NCBI GenBank assembly: GCA_934675625.1
Contig: CAKURH010000005.1
Location: 1-64,000 of the forward strand
DNA length: 64,000 nucleotides
DNA from: an uncultured Kiritimatiellota bacterium
GTDB lineage: Bacteria > Verrucomicrobiota > Kiritimatiellia > RFP12 > UBA1067
Direction: 5' to 3'
Positions 26,561 through 35,352 of the stretch are shown one piece after another. The notes beneath the pieces are model-generated. The model made no database searches, was not told the DNA's origin, and saw only the letters and a program-made list of their open reading frames with translations. Both the position numbers and the translations under genes were made by a program. Numbering within the stretch: position 1 is the stretch's first letter; every line of letters starts with the position of its first letter.

Positions 26561-28160
26561 GTTCGGATTCCTTTTGCGCTTTCGCGAGAACCAAATCGTT
26601 GCAGGTCAACATACACCCGACACCAGTCAACGTCGCCGCTTCGGACAGTTCTCGCGCGGTGACATCAAGATAGCGGCGGCCTTTCTCGCCACGGCCAAGG
26701 CACGTGTATTCAATCAACTGGACAACATTCGGAAAATCGTCGAACGTCTGCGGAACGAGGGACGAGAGTCGCGTTGTCGATTCTTCGGGATAAAGGGCGC
26801 ATGTTTTGAGCCAGTCTTTCAGTCGCGCACCACGCACCTGGGAAATGGAGGCGATATCCGCCTTTTCGCCGACCGTTCGCGGCGTAATCCATGTGACGGT
26901 CTTTCTCGCCTTGACCTTCGCAGAGGCTTTCGGAAGCGGATGCACCGACTTCTCGCCGCCGGGACGGATCTGTGCATCGCCCCGCATCGCCGCCGTCTCC
27001 AGCAACCGGCGAAACCAGCCGTAGGGAACGACATCCTCCTCCATTTTCGCAAGTTCGGCAATCCGCACGCCAAGGTCTTCGAGACGGTGGTTGCGGCGTT
27101 CAAGTTCACGCAGTTTTGCGTTGAGCTTGCCCCAGACCTTGCGTGCCGAATCGACGATGCGTTGCATCAAATCGACAAGTGCGCCGTCGGGTGCATAGAA
27201 TCGGGCGGCATCGGAAAGAATCGCGGCCGCATCGGGAATGCGCATGGACGCAATGTGGCGGAACTTCGACGCCTCGGCACGAAGGACGTCCGCACACATT
27301 GCCCAACGCGCCGCCTGATTCGGACGCCGCAGTTCCGTGAGATCCTGGACAATCTCCTCGCGCAAGACACCGAAGCGCCGCCCGAATCGGTCCAGGAAGA
27401 GCGCGAGTTCATCGACAACAGGCTTGGCCGCGTCCGCCGCGAACGATTCCGCACCGAACGAGAGAAGCCGCAGGTTCAAGGCCTGCAATGTCCGCGCAGT
27501 CGCATCGACATAGACACGCATCTGCTCGACGCGGTAGAGGACATCACCGGCGGTATCGGCATCCGTCCCCGTCGGCGCCACCGTGCGGAGTTTGCGCCGA
27601 AGTTCATGTAGCAGAGAACACTGGAGGTCGAGGAGATTGCCGGTGATGTCGCCCCCACCCGCATCCAACGGACGGTCTCGCCGTTCCTCCAACCACGCGA
27701 CAAATTGGGCGGCCTCTTCGCAAAGCCGATAACGGAACTTCGTGCGACGGTTGTCCCGATAGCCACGCAACCGCTCCTTCTCGATTCGTTCGGTGACAAG
27801 CCCCCAGTCCTTCAGCTGGCGAAGATCGCTCTTGAGCGTCAGTTCGGCAAACGGATCGAGCGTTTCGCCGCAGACGGCGCGCGCAATGTCCTCATGAAGC
27901 GGTTCGGGTTCGTGATGCTGACGGAATTCGGCGAACGCCCGCAGAATCGCCACATACTCGACGGCGCGATCAGCGGCAAGAAGACTTCCAAGCTCCTTGA
28001 TCTTGCCGCCGACCCATTCAGCGGTCGAGGCGACCAGCGGCGAATCGATGAGCCGCGCCGATTCGGACGCAGCAGACGCATCCGGCTCACGCGAAACGCC
28101 CACCCGCGCCTCCGCCGCCGCAAACAAGTCATCCGACCAATTGTCCCGCCCCCTTTTCAT
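26550..28160 (-). CDS. jetA: Wadjet JetA, kleisin (MukF/MksF-like) subunit
   Basis: The 536-aa protein has N-terminal helices and a winged-helix part (LKDWGLVTERIEKERLRGYRDNRRTKFRYRLCEEA), a middle helical bundle (LNLRLLSFGAESF) and a charged C-terminal region (KVKARKTVTWITPRTVG), matching MksF/JetA layout. It would link the two JetC heads. It is the first gene of the operon and its ATG lies only 6 nt from a TATAAT element. The Wadjet subtype is left open because domain-family scores cannot be computed here. Confidence 0.82.
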   Translation of the reverse strand: MKRGRDNWSDDLFAAAEARVGVSREPDASAASESARLIDSPLVASTAEWVGGKIKELGSLLAADRAVEYVAILRAFAEFRQHHEPEPLHEDIARAVCGETLDPFAELTLKSDLRQLKDWGLVTERIEKERLRGYRDNRRTKFRYRLCEEAAQFVAWLEERRDRPLDAGGGDITGNLLDLQCSLLHELRRKLRTVAPTGTDADTAGDVLYRVEQMRVYVDATARTLQALNLRLLSFGAESFAADAAKPVVDELALFLDRFGRRFGVLREEIVQDLTELRRPNQAARWAMCADVLRAEASKFRHIASMRIPDAAAILSDAARFYAPDGALVDLMQRIVDSARKVWGKLNAKLRELERRNHRLEDLGVRIAELAKMEEDVVPYGWFRRLLETAAMRGDAQIRPGGEKSVHPLPKASAKVKARKTVTWITPRTVGEKADIASISQVRGARLKDWLKTCALYPEESTTRLSSLVPQTFDDFPNVVQLIEYTCLGRGEKGRRYLDVTARELSEAATLTGVGCMLTCNDLVLAKAQKESEHED

Positions 28161-28166
28161 GGGGAT

Positions 28167-28175
28167 ATTATAGCA
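28167..28175 (-). promoter_or_regulatory. Extended -10 promoter (TGCTATAAT) of the jetABCD operon
   Basis: The hexamer ends 6 nt before the jetA ATG at 28160, predicting a leaderless transcript. No Shine-Dalgarno sequence is present. Confidence 0.6.
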
Positions 28176-28199
28176 TAATGCGCATGAAAGCTGATCCGT

Positions 28200-29627
28200 T
28201 CACGCGCGATCCTCCGGCTCCTCCTCCAAGACGATGGCGGCTGTGCGGCCGGTCGACGACGCCGTGCCGATTGGGTTCACCGGATCGAAGTTCGCGCCGA
28301 GGACGACGGCGCGGCGCGGCGACGACGTGTCGCCCGACACCCACGGACGCGCCTCTGACAGGAGATACGCGCTGGAGGCGAGATCGGAAACCGTGTCGTC
28401 GGGATGCTCCGCCGGAACCTGCGGCGGCAGCACCTTCTTGTGCAGGGCGAGCGCGACCTTCACCAGTCCCGCCGCCATCGCCGCGCGCAGCGTGTGCCCG
28501 ATGTTGCCCTTGACGGAACCGACGCCCACGAGCGGCGAACCCGGCGTGTGCGCGCCCCACAGGAGGCGAATCGCCTCCAGCTCGCGCGCCTCGGCGTCCT
28601 TCAGCCCCGATCCGTCGGCCTCGACGAGCCCAATCGAGCGGACGGGAACGCCGGCGCGCGCGGCGGCTTCGGCGAAGACGGCGGACGGATCGTTCGCCGG
28701 ATTGTGCCCAATCGCGACGCCGCGCACGAGCGCGTAGATCCGGTCGCGGTCACGCAAGGCGTCCGCCCGGCGCTTCAGGACGAAGAACGCACCGCCTTCG
28801 CCGGGAATCGTGCCGTCCTGCTCCTGCGCGAAAGGATGAAGCTCGTTGCGCAGGGAGAAGGTCGTCTCGCCCGAAAGCCCCTCCAAATAGGCGCGCGCAA
28901 GCGGTGGCGTGAGCGCGCCCACAAGGGCGATGTCGGCGCGACCCGACACGAGGTCGTCCATGGCATCGGCGAGCGTCGCCGCGCCCGTAAGGAGCCCGGC
29001 GTCCATGATCGTCGCCGCGCCGTCGAAGCCGCATTCGCGCGCGATCCATGACGCCAGGCGATAGCCCGCACCCATCAGGAACGAGACCGCGTTCGGCGGC
29101 GGCAGCGAGTCGAGCAGCTTGGCCTTGACGGCCTCCAGCGCCTCTTCGGGCGCATGCGGGAAGAACCGCCGCACGACGTCCAGCGTCTGGTCGAGGATGG
29201 CCGTGTGCTGCAGCCAGTTCACCGTCGAGGCGTTGAACGGCGGCGCGTAGCCGAAGCGCACCGTGCCCCGGACGGACGGGTTCGCGTGCGGCTTCATGCC
29301 CGCATCGGCCAGCGCGTCGAACGCGAGCTGCGTCGCGAAGTAGAGATCCTGGTTCTCGCCCGCGTTCACCTGACGCGGAAAGTTCTGCATCGAGGGCACG
29401 CAGGCGTAGAGGTCGCCAAGCTGGCCGAGGCGCGCCGGATAGGGGCGCGCAAAGACGTTCTTCTGCCCGAACGGCAGTTCAGCCTCCGGGCCGGGCGGCG
29501 TCAGCAGCGCCCTGCGCGCCATGACCGCCTCCCAGAGGGCGGCGGGCGACGGACAGCCGGCGAAGCGGCACGACATGCCGACGATGGCGACGGCGCCGCT
29601 CGCGCCCAGCTGCAGGGAGGTGGCCAC
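28200..29627 (-). CDS. Beta-ketoacyl synthase-like protein with degenerate active site
   Basis: The 475-aa protein has the thiolase-type fold of PKS/KAS ketosynthases: AIVGMSCRFAGCPSP at the N-terminus and a late GSVKGNIGHTLRAAMAAGLVKVALAL that keeps one histidine. However, the nucleophile motif usually read as DAACSSS is MDAGLLTGA, with no Cys, and the first catalytic histidine (EAHGTGT) is replaced (EADGSGL). Classical condensation is therefore unlikely; a decarboxylase, chain-length-factor-like or other partner role is possible. GTG start at 29627 lies 6 nt after the purine permease stop, so it is probably co-transcribed with upp and that gene. Confidence 0.75.
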   Translation of the reverse strand: MATSLQLGASGAVAIVGMSCRFAGCPSPAALWEAVMARRALLTPPGPEAELPFGQKNVFARPYPARLGQLGDLYACVPSMQNFPRQVNAGENQDLYFATQLAFDALADAGMKPHANPSVRGTVRFGYAPPFNASTVNWLQHTAILDQTLDVVRRFFPHAPEEALEAVKAKLLDSLPPPNAVSFLMGAGYRLASWIARECGFDGAATIMDAGLLTGAATLADAMDDLVSGRADIALVGALTPPLARAYLEGLSGETTFSLRNELHPFAQEQDGTIPGEGGAFFVLKRRADALRDRDRIYALVRGVAIGHNPANDPSAVFAEAAARAGVPVRSIGLVEADGSGLKDAEARELEAIRLLWGAHTPGSPLVGVGSVKGNIGHTLRAAMAAGLVKVALALHKKVLPPQVPAEHPDDTVSDLASSAYLLSEARPWVSGDTSSPRRAVVLGANFDPVNPIGTASSTGRTAAIVLEEEPEDRA

Positions 29628-29633
29628 AGAACC

Positions 29634-31040
29634 TTACATCAGCGCGTACTTCGCGATGAAGACGACCGTCAGCACGTACATGATCCAGTGGACCTTCTTC
29701 GCCTTGCCGGCGATGAGGTTGACGAGCGTGTACGAGATGACGCCGGCCATGATGCCGTCGGAAATCGAGTAGGCGAACGGCATGAACGCGACCGTCAGGA
29801 ACGCGGGAATCGCCTCGCTCGCGTCGCTGAAGTCGATCTCGGCGACGGACGAGAGCATCAGGTAGCCGACGACGATGAGCGCGGGCGCCGTCGCGAAGCC
29901 CGGCACTGCGAGAAAGATCGGCGCGAAGACGATCGCCGCGAGGAAGAGGACGGCCGTCGTCACGCCCGTGAGGCCCGTCTTGCCGCCGACCATCACGCCC
30001 GAGGCGGACTCGACGTAGGTCGTCGTCGTGGACGTGCCGAACACCGCGCCGACCGAGGTCGCGATCGCGTCCGCGCAGAGCGCGCCCGAAATGCGCGGGA
30101 GCTTTCCTTCCTTCGTGAGGAAGCCGCCCTTCATCGAGACGCCGATCAGCGTCCCCAGCGTGTCGAAGAGGTCGACGAAGAAGAACGCGAACATGACGAC
30201 GAAGAAGTCGAGGCCCTTGACGAGCGCCCAGCCCGTGTTCGTGTCGCCTTTGTGCGTCCAGCCCGCCGGGTCAAAGACGGCGCAGCAGGTCTGCTTGAAC
30301 TGCGCGAACGAGTCGGTGATGCCCGCGAACGAAAGCGCCGGGTAAAGCGAGAAGTAGCCCTTCTCCGCGTCCGGCACATAGACGCCCGCCGCCTGCGCGA
30401 CCATGCCGAGGCTCCACGTCACGAAGATGCCGTAGAGGATCGCGCCCTTGACGTGACGCGCCATCATGACGCCCGTGAGGATCGTGCCGAGGATCGCGAG
30501 CACCGCGCAGATGCCCTGCGTGTGGAACGGCGCGTTCTTGAAGCTCATGAGGCCCACGAGCACCGCGTCGTTGTTGACGATGATCTTCGCCGTCTGCAGC
30601 GCGATGAAGCAGATGAAGAGGCCGATGCCGGCCGCCACCGCCTTCTTCAGCGTGAACGGAATGCAGTCGAAGATCGCCTCGCGGACGGGCGTGAGCGAGA
30701 GCGCGAGGAAGACGAGGCCTTCCACGAACACCGCGAGAAGCGCGAACTGCCAGCTGTACCCCATGCCGAGACAGACGCCGAAGGTGAGGAAGGCGTTGAG
30801 GCCCATGCCCGGCGCAAGCGCAAACGGATAGTTCGACATGAACGCCATGAGCAGCGTGCCGACGACGGCCGCCAAGCACGTCGCGACGAAGACGCCGCCG
30901 CGCGGAATGCCCGCGATCGAGAGGATGTTCGGGTTCACGGCGAGGATGTACGCCATCGTCATGAACGTGGTGAGGCCCGCGACGAGTTCGGTCTTGACCG
31001 TCGTCTTGTTCTCGTCAAGCTTGAATAGTTTCTTGAGCAT
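29634..31040 (-). CDS. AzgA-type adenine/guanine/hypoxanthine permease
   Basis: The 468-aa membrane protein of the NCS2/AzgA group has about 12-14 membrane segments. AzgA-type features include VAGLTTFMTMAYILAVNPNIL, the half-helix segment SNYPFALAPGMGLNAFLTF, and TSTTTTYVESASGV. It imports purine bases across the inner membrane. AAAAGGA precedes the ATG. Between upp (upstream) and the ketosynthase-like gene, it fits a nucleobase salvage unit. Confidence 0.9.
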   Translation of the reverse strand: MLKKLFKLDENKTTVKTELVAGLTTFMTMAYILAVNPNILSIAGIPRGGVFVATCLAAVVGTLLMAFMSNYPFALAPGMGLNAFLTFGVCLGMGYSWQFALLAVFVEGLVFLALSLTPVREAIFDCIPFTLKKAVAAGIGLFICFIALQTAKIIVNNDAVLVGLMSFKNAPFHTQGICAVLAILGTILTGVMMARHVKGAILYGIFVTWSLGMVAQAAGVYVPDAEKGYFSLYPALSFAGITDSFAQFKQTCCAVFDPAGWTHKGDTNTGWALVKGLDFFVVMFAFFFVDLFDTLGTLIGVSMKGGFLTKEGKLPRISGALCADAIATSVGAVFGTSTTTTYVESASGVMVGGKTGLTGVTTAVLFLAAIVFAPIFLAVPGFATAPALIVVGYLMLSSVAEIDFSDASEAIPAFLTVAFMPFAYSISDGIMAGVISYTLVNLIAGKAKKVHWIMYVLTVVFIAKYALM

Positions 31041-31082
31041 GTTGTTCCTTTTTCTTGGTTGGTGGTTGAATTCAAATGTTCC

Positions 31083-31703
31083 TTACAGCGTGCCGAAGAT
31101 GCGGTCGCCGGCGTCGCCGAGGCCCGGCACGATGTAGAAGTGGCTGTTCAGCCGCTCGTCCTTCGCCGCGACGTAGACGGGCACTTCGGGATGTTCGCGC
31201 TCGAACTTCGCGATGCCCTCCGGCGCCGAGATGAGGTGCAGGCACTTGATGCGCTTGTAGCCGAGCTTCTTGAGCTGGGCGACGGCATCGCACGCCGAGC
31301 CGCCCGTCGCGAGCATCGGGTCGATCACGATCGCCAGTTCCTCGCCCTTCGCCGGCGGCACCTTCGCGTAGTAGGGAATCGGCTCGGCCGTCTCCTCGTT
31401 GCGCTGCATGCCGAGGACGCCGACCTTCGCGTACGGCAGCACGTGCAGCATCGCGTCAAGCATGCCCATGCCCGCGCGCAGGATCGGCACGAGGACGATG
31501 CGCTCGTCGACGAGCGCGCCGCGCGCCTTCGCGACGGGCGTCACGACGTCGACGCCCTTCAGGTTCACGTCCTTCAGGGCCTCGAAGGCGAGGAATTCCG
31601 TCAGCTCGTTGACGAGTTCGCGGAAGAGTTTCGGGGGCGTCGCCTGGTCGCGCATGAGCGTGACGCGGTGGGTGACGAGCGGATGGTTCAAGACGGTATG
31701 CAT
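31083..31703 (-). CDS. upp: Uracil phosphoribosyltransferase
   Basis: The 206-aa protein carries LVPILRAGMGMLDAM, the PRPP-binding loop IVIDPMLATGGSA, and the C-terminal VPGLGDAGDRIFGT uracil-binding segment. It converts uracil and PRPP to UMP in the cytoplasm. No Shine-Dalgarno sequence is seen before the ATG; the leader is AT-rich with repeated TTCAACA-like units. Followed by the purine permease after a 42-bp gap. Confidence 0.95.
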   Translation of the reverse strand: MHTVLNHPLVTHRVTLMRDQATPPKLFRELVNELTEFLAFEALKDVNLKGVDVVTPVAKARGALVDERIVLVPILRAGMGMLDAMLHVLPYAKVGVLGMQRNEETAEPIPYYAKVPPAKGEELAIVIDPMLATGGSACDAVAQLKKLGYKRIKCLHLISAPEGIAKFEREHPEVPVYVAAKDERLNSHFYIVPGLGDAGDRIFGTL

Positions 31704-31715
31704 ATTCGTTTAAAA

Positions 31716-31848
31716 CTTGATGTTGAATTTGCTGTTGAATATTGTTGGATATTTAGAATTTAAGATTTAAAATTTAAGATTTAGGACTTAGGATTTAAAA
31801 TCTAAAATCCAAAATTTGAGATTTGATTTGAGATTGAAGTTTCTGTTC
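31716..31848. repeat. AT-rich degenerate repeat tract
   Basis: The gap between the acyl-CoA synthetase and upp is dominated by imperfect repeats of a unit like ATTTAAGATTTA, in sharp contrast to the GC-rich surroundings. A related tract lies at 33511-33570, so the acyl-CoA synthetase gene is flanked on both sides. Confidence 0.6.
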
Positions 31849-31850
31849 GC

Positions 31851-33509
31851 TCATTCCTTAATTCCGTTCTGCTGGGCGACGAGGCCCGCGCCGCCGTACA
31901 GCTGGCGGAGCTTGGGCTTCTCGATCTTGCCGGTCGGATTGCGCGGCACGTCCGCGAAGATGACCTTGCGCGGGCGCTTGTAGCGCGGCAGGCCGAGGCA
32001 GAAGTCGTTGAACTCCTTCTCGTCCAGCGTCAGGCCGTCCTTGACGGACACGATGGCCGCCGCGATTTCGCCGAGCCGCGCGTCCGGGAGGCCGATCACG
32101 GCGACGTCCTTGACCTTCGGGTTCGCACGGATGAAGTCCTCGATCTGCACGGGGTAGAGGTTCTCGCCGCCCGTGATGATGACGTCCTTCGCGCGGTCGA
32201 CGAGGTAGATGAACCCGTCACGCTCCTCGGCCATGTCGCCCGTCAGAAGCCAGCCCGGCTCCTTCATGATCTCGGCCGTCGCCTGCGGATTCTTGTAGTA
32301 TTCGCGCATGAGGCCCGGCCCCTTGAGGGCGAGTTCGCCGACCGCGCCCGGCTTCACGGGCGTCACGCCGTCCGGCCCGACAATCTTCGTCTCCCAGCCG
32401 TAGCCCGCGACGCCGATCGCGCCCACGTGGTCGATGTTCTCCACGCCGAGGTGCACGGCGCCCGGCCCCGTCGATTCCGAGAGCCCGTAGTTCGTGTCGT
32501 AGGCATGATGGGGAAAGACCTCCTTCCACCGCTTGACGAGCGCCGGCGGCACGGGCTGCGCGCCGATGTGCATGAGACGCCACTGATCCAACTTGTAGTC
32601 CGCAAGCTTCACGTCGCCGCGCTCGATCGCGTCGAGGATGTCCTGCGCCCACGGCACGAGCAGCCAGACGATCGTGCACCGCTCCTCGCTCACGGCGCGG
32701 ATGATCCATTCGGGCTTGACGCCCATCAGCAGCACCGACCGGCAGCCCGCGAGGAGCGAGCCGAACCAGTGCATCTTCGCGCCCGTGTGGTAGAGCGGCG
32801 GGATGCAGAGGAAGCAGTCGTCGCGCGTCTGGCCGTGGTGCGCCCGCTCGACCCTGCAGGAATGGAGAAGGCACTTGTGCTGGAGGACGATGGCCTTCGG
32901 GAAGCCCGTCGTGCCGCTCGAGAAGTAGATCGCCGCGTCATCTTCGGGCCCGATCGGGATGTCGGGACAGCGCGCGCTGCAGTAGCCGACGAGCCCACGA
33001 TACGGCTCGGCGAAGCTCGGGCAGTCATCGCCCACGTAGAGGCGCGCCTTGAGGCGCGGCACGCGGTCGACGATCTCCTCGACGCGCCCGACGAACGCCG
33101 GGCCGAACACGAGCGCGTCCGCGTCGGACAGCTCCAGGCAGTACTTGATCTCGTCGGCCGTGTAGCGGAAATTGAGCGGCACGGCCATGCACCCCGCGCG
33201 GAGGACGCCGAAGTAGATCGGCAGCCAGTCGAGGCAGTTCATCAGCAGGATCGCGACCTTCTCGCCCTTCTTGAAGCCGCGCGAGAGCAAGAAGTTCGCG
33301 AAGCGGTTCGCCTGCTCGTCGAACTCCTGCCACGTGATCTCGCTCCGGAACGCCGCGATCGGCGAGGCCTCGATCAGCGAATACTCGCGCCACGTCGTGT
33401 GGCGGTTCTCCAGCTCCTGCGGGTTGATCTCGACGAGCGCGACGTCGTCCGGCCATTCGCGGGCGTTGCGCGCGAGAATCTCGGCAATGTTGTTGAACGT
33501 CTCTTCCAT
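31851..33509 (-). CDS. AMP-dependent acyl-CoA synthetase/ligase
   Basis: The 552-aa ANL-superfamily enzyme has the P-loop YFSSGTTGFPKA, the NYGLSESTGPG motif, WLLTGDMAEERDGFIYLVDR and the C-terminal NPTGKIEKPKLR catalytic Lys. It activates a carboxylic acid as acyl-AMP and then acyl-CoA, most likely a medium- or long-chain fatty acid given FadD-like spacing. It is cytoplasmic or membrane-associated. It is bounded on each side by AT-rich repeat tracts and has no visible Shine-Dalgarno sequence. The exact substrate is not assignable. Confidence 0.9.
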   Translation of the reverse strand: MEETFNNIAEILARNAREWPDDVALVEINPQELENRHTTWREYSLIEASPIAAFRSEITWQEFDEQANRFANFLLSRGFKKGEKVAILLMNCLDWLPIYFGVLRAGCMAVPLNFRYTADEIKYCLELSDADALVFGPAFVGRVEEIVDRVPRLKARLYVGDDCPSFAEPYRGLVGYCSARCPDIPIGPEDDAAIYFSSGTTGFPKAIVLQHKCLLHSCRVERAHHGQTRDDCFLCIPPLYHTGAKMHWFGSLLAGCRSVLLMGVKPEWIIRAVSEERCTIVWLLVPWAQDILDAIERGDVKLADYKLDQWRLMHIGAQPVPPALVKRWKEVFPHHAYDTNYGLSESTGPGAVHLGVENIDHVGAIGVAGYGWETKIVGPDGVTPVKPGAVGELALKGPGLMREYYKNPQATAEIMKEPGWLLTGDMAEERDGFIYLVDRAKDVIITGGENLYPVQIEDFIRANPKVKDVAVIGLPDARLGEIAAAIVSVKDGLTLDEKEFNDFCLGLPRYKRPRKVIFADVPRNPTGKIEKPKLRQLYGGAGLVAQQNGIKE

Positions 33510-33510
33510 A

Positions 33511-33570
33511 CTTAGATTTCAAATCTCAAATTTTCAGATTTCAGATCTTAAATTTTCCTCACTCTTCTCA
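33511..33570. repeat. AT-rich degenerate repeat tract upstream of acyl-CoA synthetase
   Basis: Imperfect repeats of TTTCAGATCT/AAATTTGAGATTTGA-like units directly abut the start codon at 33509. They resemble the tract at 31716-31848. Confidence 0.55.
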
Positions 33571-33578
33571 CGCTTCAT

Positions 33579-34433
33579 TCAAAATCCCGCCGCCGTCCAC
33601 TTGAGATCCGCCAGCGCGTTCTTCGCCTCCTGCACGACGAACGGGTTCGCCGACTCCAGGAGCGGCTTGTACTTCGGGCTCGCGAGCGCGTCCTTCACCA
33701 GCTTCTCATAGCGCTTCTGCTTGCCCTGCTGCTTCTCGCCGAACTTTCGCATGTCCTTCGCCTTGCGCGCGAAATCGACGAGTTCGGCGAGCTTCTTCAC
33801 GTCCGGGATCGCGTGCAGCTCGCGCTCCTTCTCGGCGTACGCCTTCGCCTCGTTCGGGAACTTCTTCTTGAACTCCGCGAGGCGCATGTACGCCTTGCCC
33901 GGCAGGTATTCAAGCTCAAAGTCGAGGAAACGCCTCCACTCATCCGCATTGCGCGGCGCCTCCATGTCGGTCAGGGCCGTCACGATCGCCTGCGTCGCCG
34001 CGCGCTCGTCATGGCCCTTGTAGACGACCTTCCCCGTCTCGTCCACGACGTAGAGGAACGGAATCGCGTTGAAGCGCGGCTCCAGCGCGGCAAGCCCCGC
34101 GTCCTCGTAAATCGGATACGTGAGGCCATGCTCCTTGACGAGGGCCTTCACGCCCGCCGCGTCGCCCCAGCCCGCGCAGTGTCCGCCGAGGACGACGAAC
34201 GGCTTCGTCTTGAAGCTCTGCCAGATCTCCTCCACGCGCGGCAGCATCTGGCGGCAGGGCGGACAGTTCACGCCCCAGCGGTCGACGAGCACGACCTTGC
34301 CGCGCAAGTAGCCCTTGCTCGTCTTGCGTCCGCCGAGGTGGTGCTCCTCGTCAAGGTTCCGCCAATCGACGGCCAAGGCCGTCGCCGCGGCAAGGGCGGC
34401 GAAAAGGGAAAGGGGCAGATAACGCGTTTTCAT
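33579..34433 (-). CDS. Secreted thioredoxin-like (TlpA/redoxin) protein
   Basis: The 284-aa protein has a signal peptide (MKTRYLPLSLFAALAAATALA) and a thioredoxin fold with GVNCPPCRQMLPRVEEIW (CPPC active site) and a cis-Pro segment (NAIPFLYVVDETGKVV). A C-terminal Lys-rich helical extension (about residues 180-284) of unknown role follows. A periplasmic thiol-disulfide role is inferred. Its leader consists of 18-bp tandem repeats (34453-34490) and lacks a Shine-Dalgarno sequence. Confidence 0.85.
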   Translation of the reverse strand: MKTRYLPLSLFAALAAATALAVDWRNLDEEHHLGGRKTSKGYLRGKVVLVDRWGVNCPPCRQMLPRVEEIWQSFKTKPFVVLGGHCAGWGDAAGVKALVKEHGLTYPIYEDAGLAALEPRFNAIPFLYVVDETGKVVYKGHDERAATQAIVTALTDMEAPRNADEWRRFLDFELEYLPGKAYMRLAEFKKKFPNEAKAYAEKERELHAIPDVKKLAELVDFARKAKDMRKFGEKQQGKQKRYEKLVKDALASPKYKPLLESANPFVVQEAKNALADLKWTAAGF

Positions 34434-34452
34434 CGTTCAAAGAGATGGTAGG

Positions 34453-34490
34453 TAGGACGAATAAGACAGGTAGGACGAACAGGACGAATG
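34453..34490. repeat. Short tandem repeat (18-bp period, TAGGACGA core)
   Basis: TAGGACGA recurs at 34453 and 34471, with a shorter AGGACGA copy at 34481, between pdxY and the thioredoxin-like gene. Confidence 0.6.
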
Positions 34491-34514
34491 AACCATCGCA
34501 TAGCTCAATTCAAA

Positions 34515-35333
34515 TTAGAAGCGAGACGACAGCCAGGGGATGACCTTCTCGAAGCTGACGCCGTACCAGTGGTCGGGCGATGTCGCCTCGATGGCGCGGC
34601 AGACGACGTCCGCCGCGAGCGCGGCCGCCTCGGCGGCGGTCTTGCCGCGCAGGACGGCCCCAGCGAAGACGGACGCGAACACGTCGCCCGTGCCGTGGAA
34701 CGCGCAGGGCAAACGCGGATTGAAGTCGTACGCGACCGAAGCGCCGTCCGACACGGCAGAGCCCAGAAGCCCCGGCTCGAAGCTGACACCCGTCAGGACG
34801 ACGTTCTTCGCGCCGAGCGCGTGCAAGTCGGCGATCAGGCCCTCCAGCTCCGCCTTCGAGTAGCCTTCGAGCTTCGGCGCACGCCCCGCGAGCAGCGCGG
34901 CTTCGGTCAGGTTCGGCAGGATGTAGTCGGCGCCCGCGACAAGCCGCGCCATCTTCTTCGGGAAGTCCGCCGCAAAGCCCGGATAGAGCGCACCGTTGTC
35001 GGCCATCGCCGGATCGACGATGCGCACGGCGCCAGGCCGCGCGCACGTCTGCATGATGGAGAGGATCGGGTCGATGTGGCTTTCGCAGACGTAGCCCGTG
35101 TAGAAGGCGTCGAACGCGATGCCCTGCCCGACCCACTTCGCCTCGACCTTCAGCAACTCGGCCGTGAGGTCGCAGAAGCTCCAGCCCTTGAAGCCGGCCG
35201 CCGTGTGGTTCGAGAGAATCGCCGGCGGCAGGACGGCGCACTCGACGCCGCACGCGCTCACAAGCGGCAGCGCGACCGTCGTCGAGCACTGGCCGACACA
35301 CGAAATGTCCTGAATCGTCAGAAGTCGTTTCAT
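34515..35333 (-). CDS. pdxY: Pyridoxal/pyridoxamine kinase
   Basis: The 272-aa PfkB/ribokinase-type kinase shows TIQDISCVGQCS at the N-terminus (PdxY/PdxK family), DPAMADNG, PNLTEAALLAG and the catalytic HGTGDVFAS Asp motif. It phosphorylates vitamin B6 vitamers in the cytoplasm for salvage of pyridoxal phosphate. The ATG lies 10 nt from a TATAAT element whose upstream TGA is also the stop codon of the neighbouring EamA gene. PdxK versus PdxY cannot be separated by eye. Confidence 0.9.
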   Translation of the reverse strand: MKRLLTIQDISCVGQCSTTVALPLVSACGVECAVLPPAILSNHTAAGFKGWSFCDLTAELLKVEAKWVGQGIAFDAFYTGYVCESHIDPILSIMQTCARPGAVRIVDPAMADNGALYPGFAADFPKKMARLVAGADYILPNLTEAALLAGRAPKLEGYSKAELEGLIADLHALGAKNVVLTGVSFEPGLLGSAVSDGASVAYDFNPRLPCAFHGTGDVFASVFAGAVLRGKTAAEAAALAADVVCRAIEATSPDHWYGVSFEKVIPWLSSRF

Positions 35334-35343
35334 TAGGAACGGT

Positions 35344-35352
35344 ATTATATCA
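35344..35352 (-). promoter_or_regulatory. Extended -10 promoter (TGATATAAT) of pdxY
   Basis: The element overlaps the TGA stop of the EamA gene and ends 10 nt before the pdxY ATG; transcription would begin only a few bases before the start codon. Confidence 0.55.

Noticed and set aside
29154..31028. Plus-strand frame of 624 codons, very Arg/Asp-rich
   Set aside because: Antisense to the purine permease and ketosynthase-like genes; composition is typical of a reverse-complement shadow.
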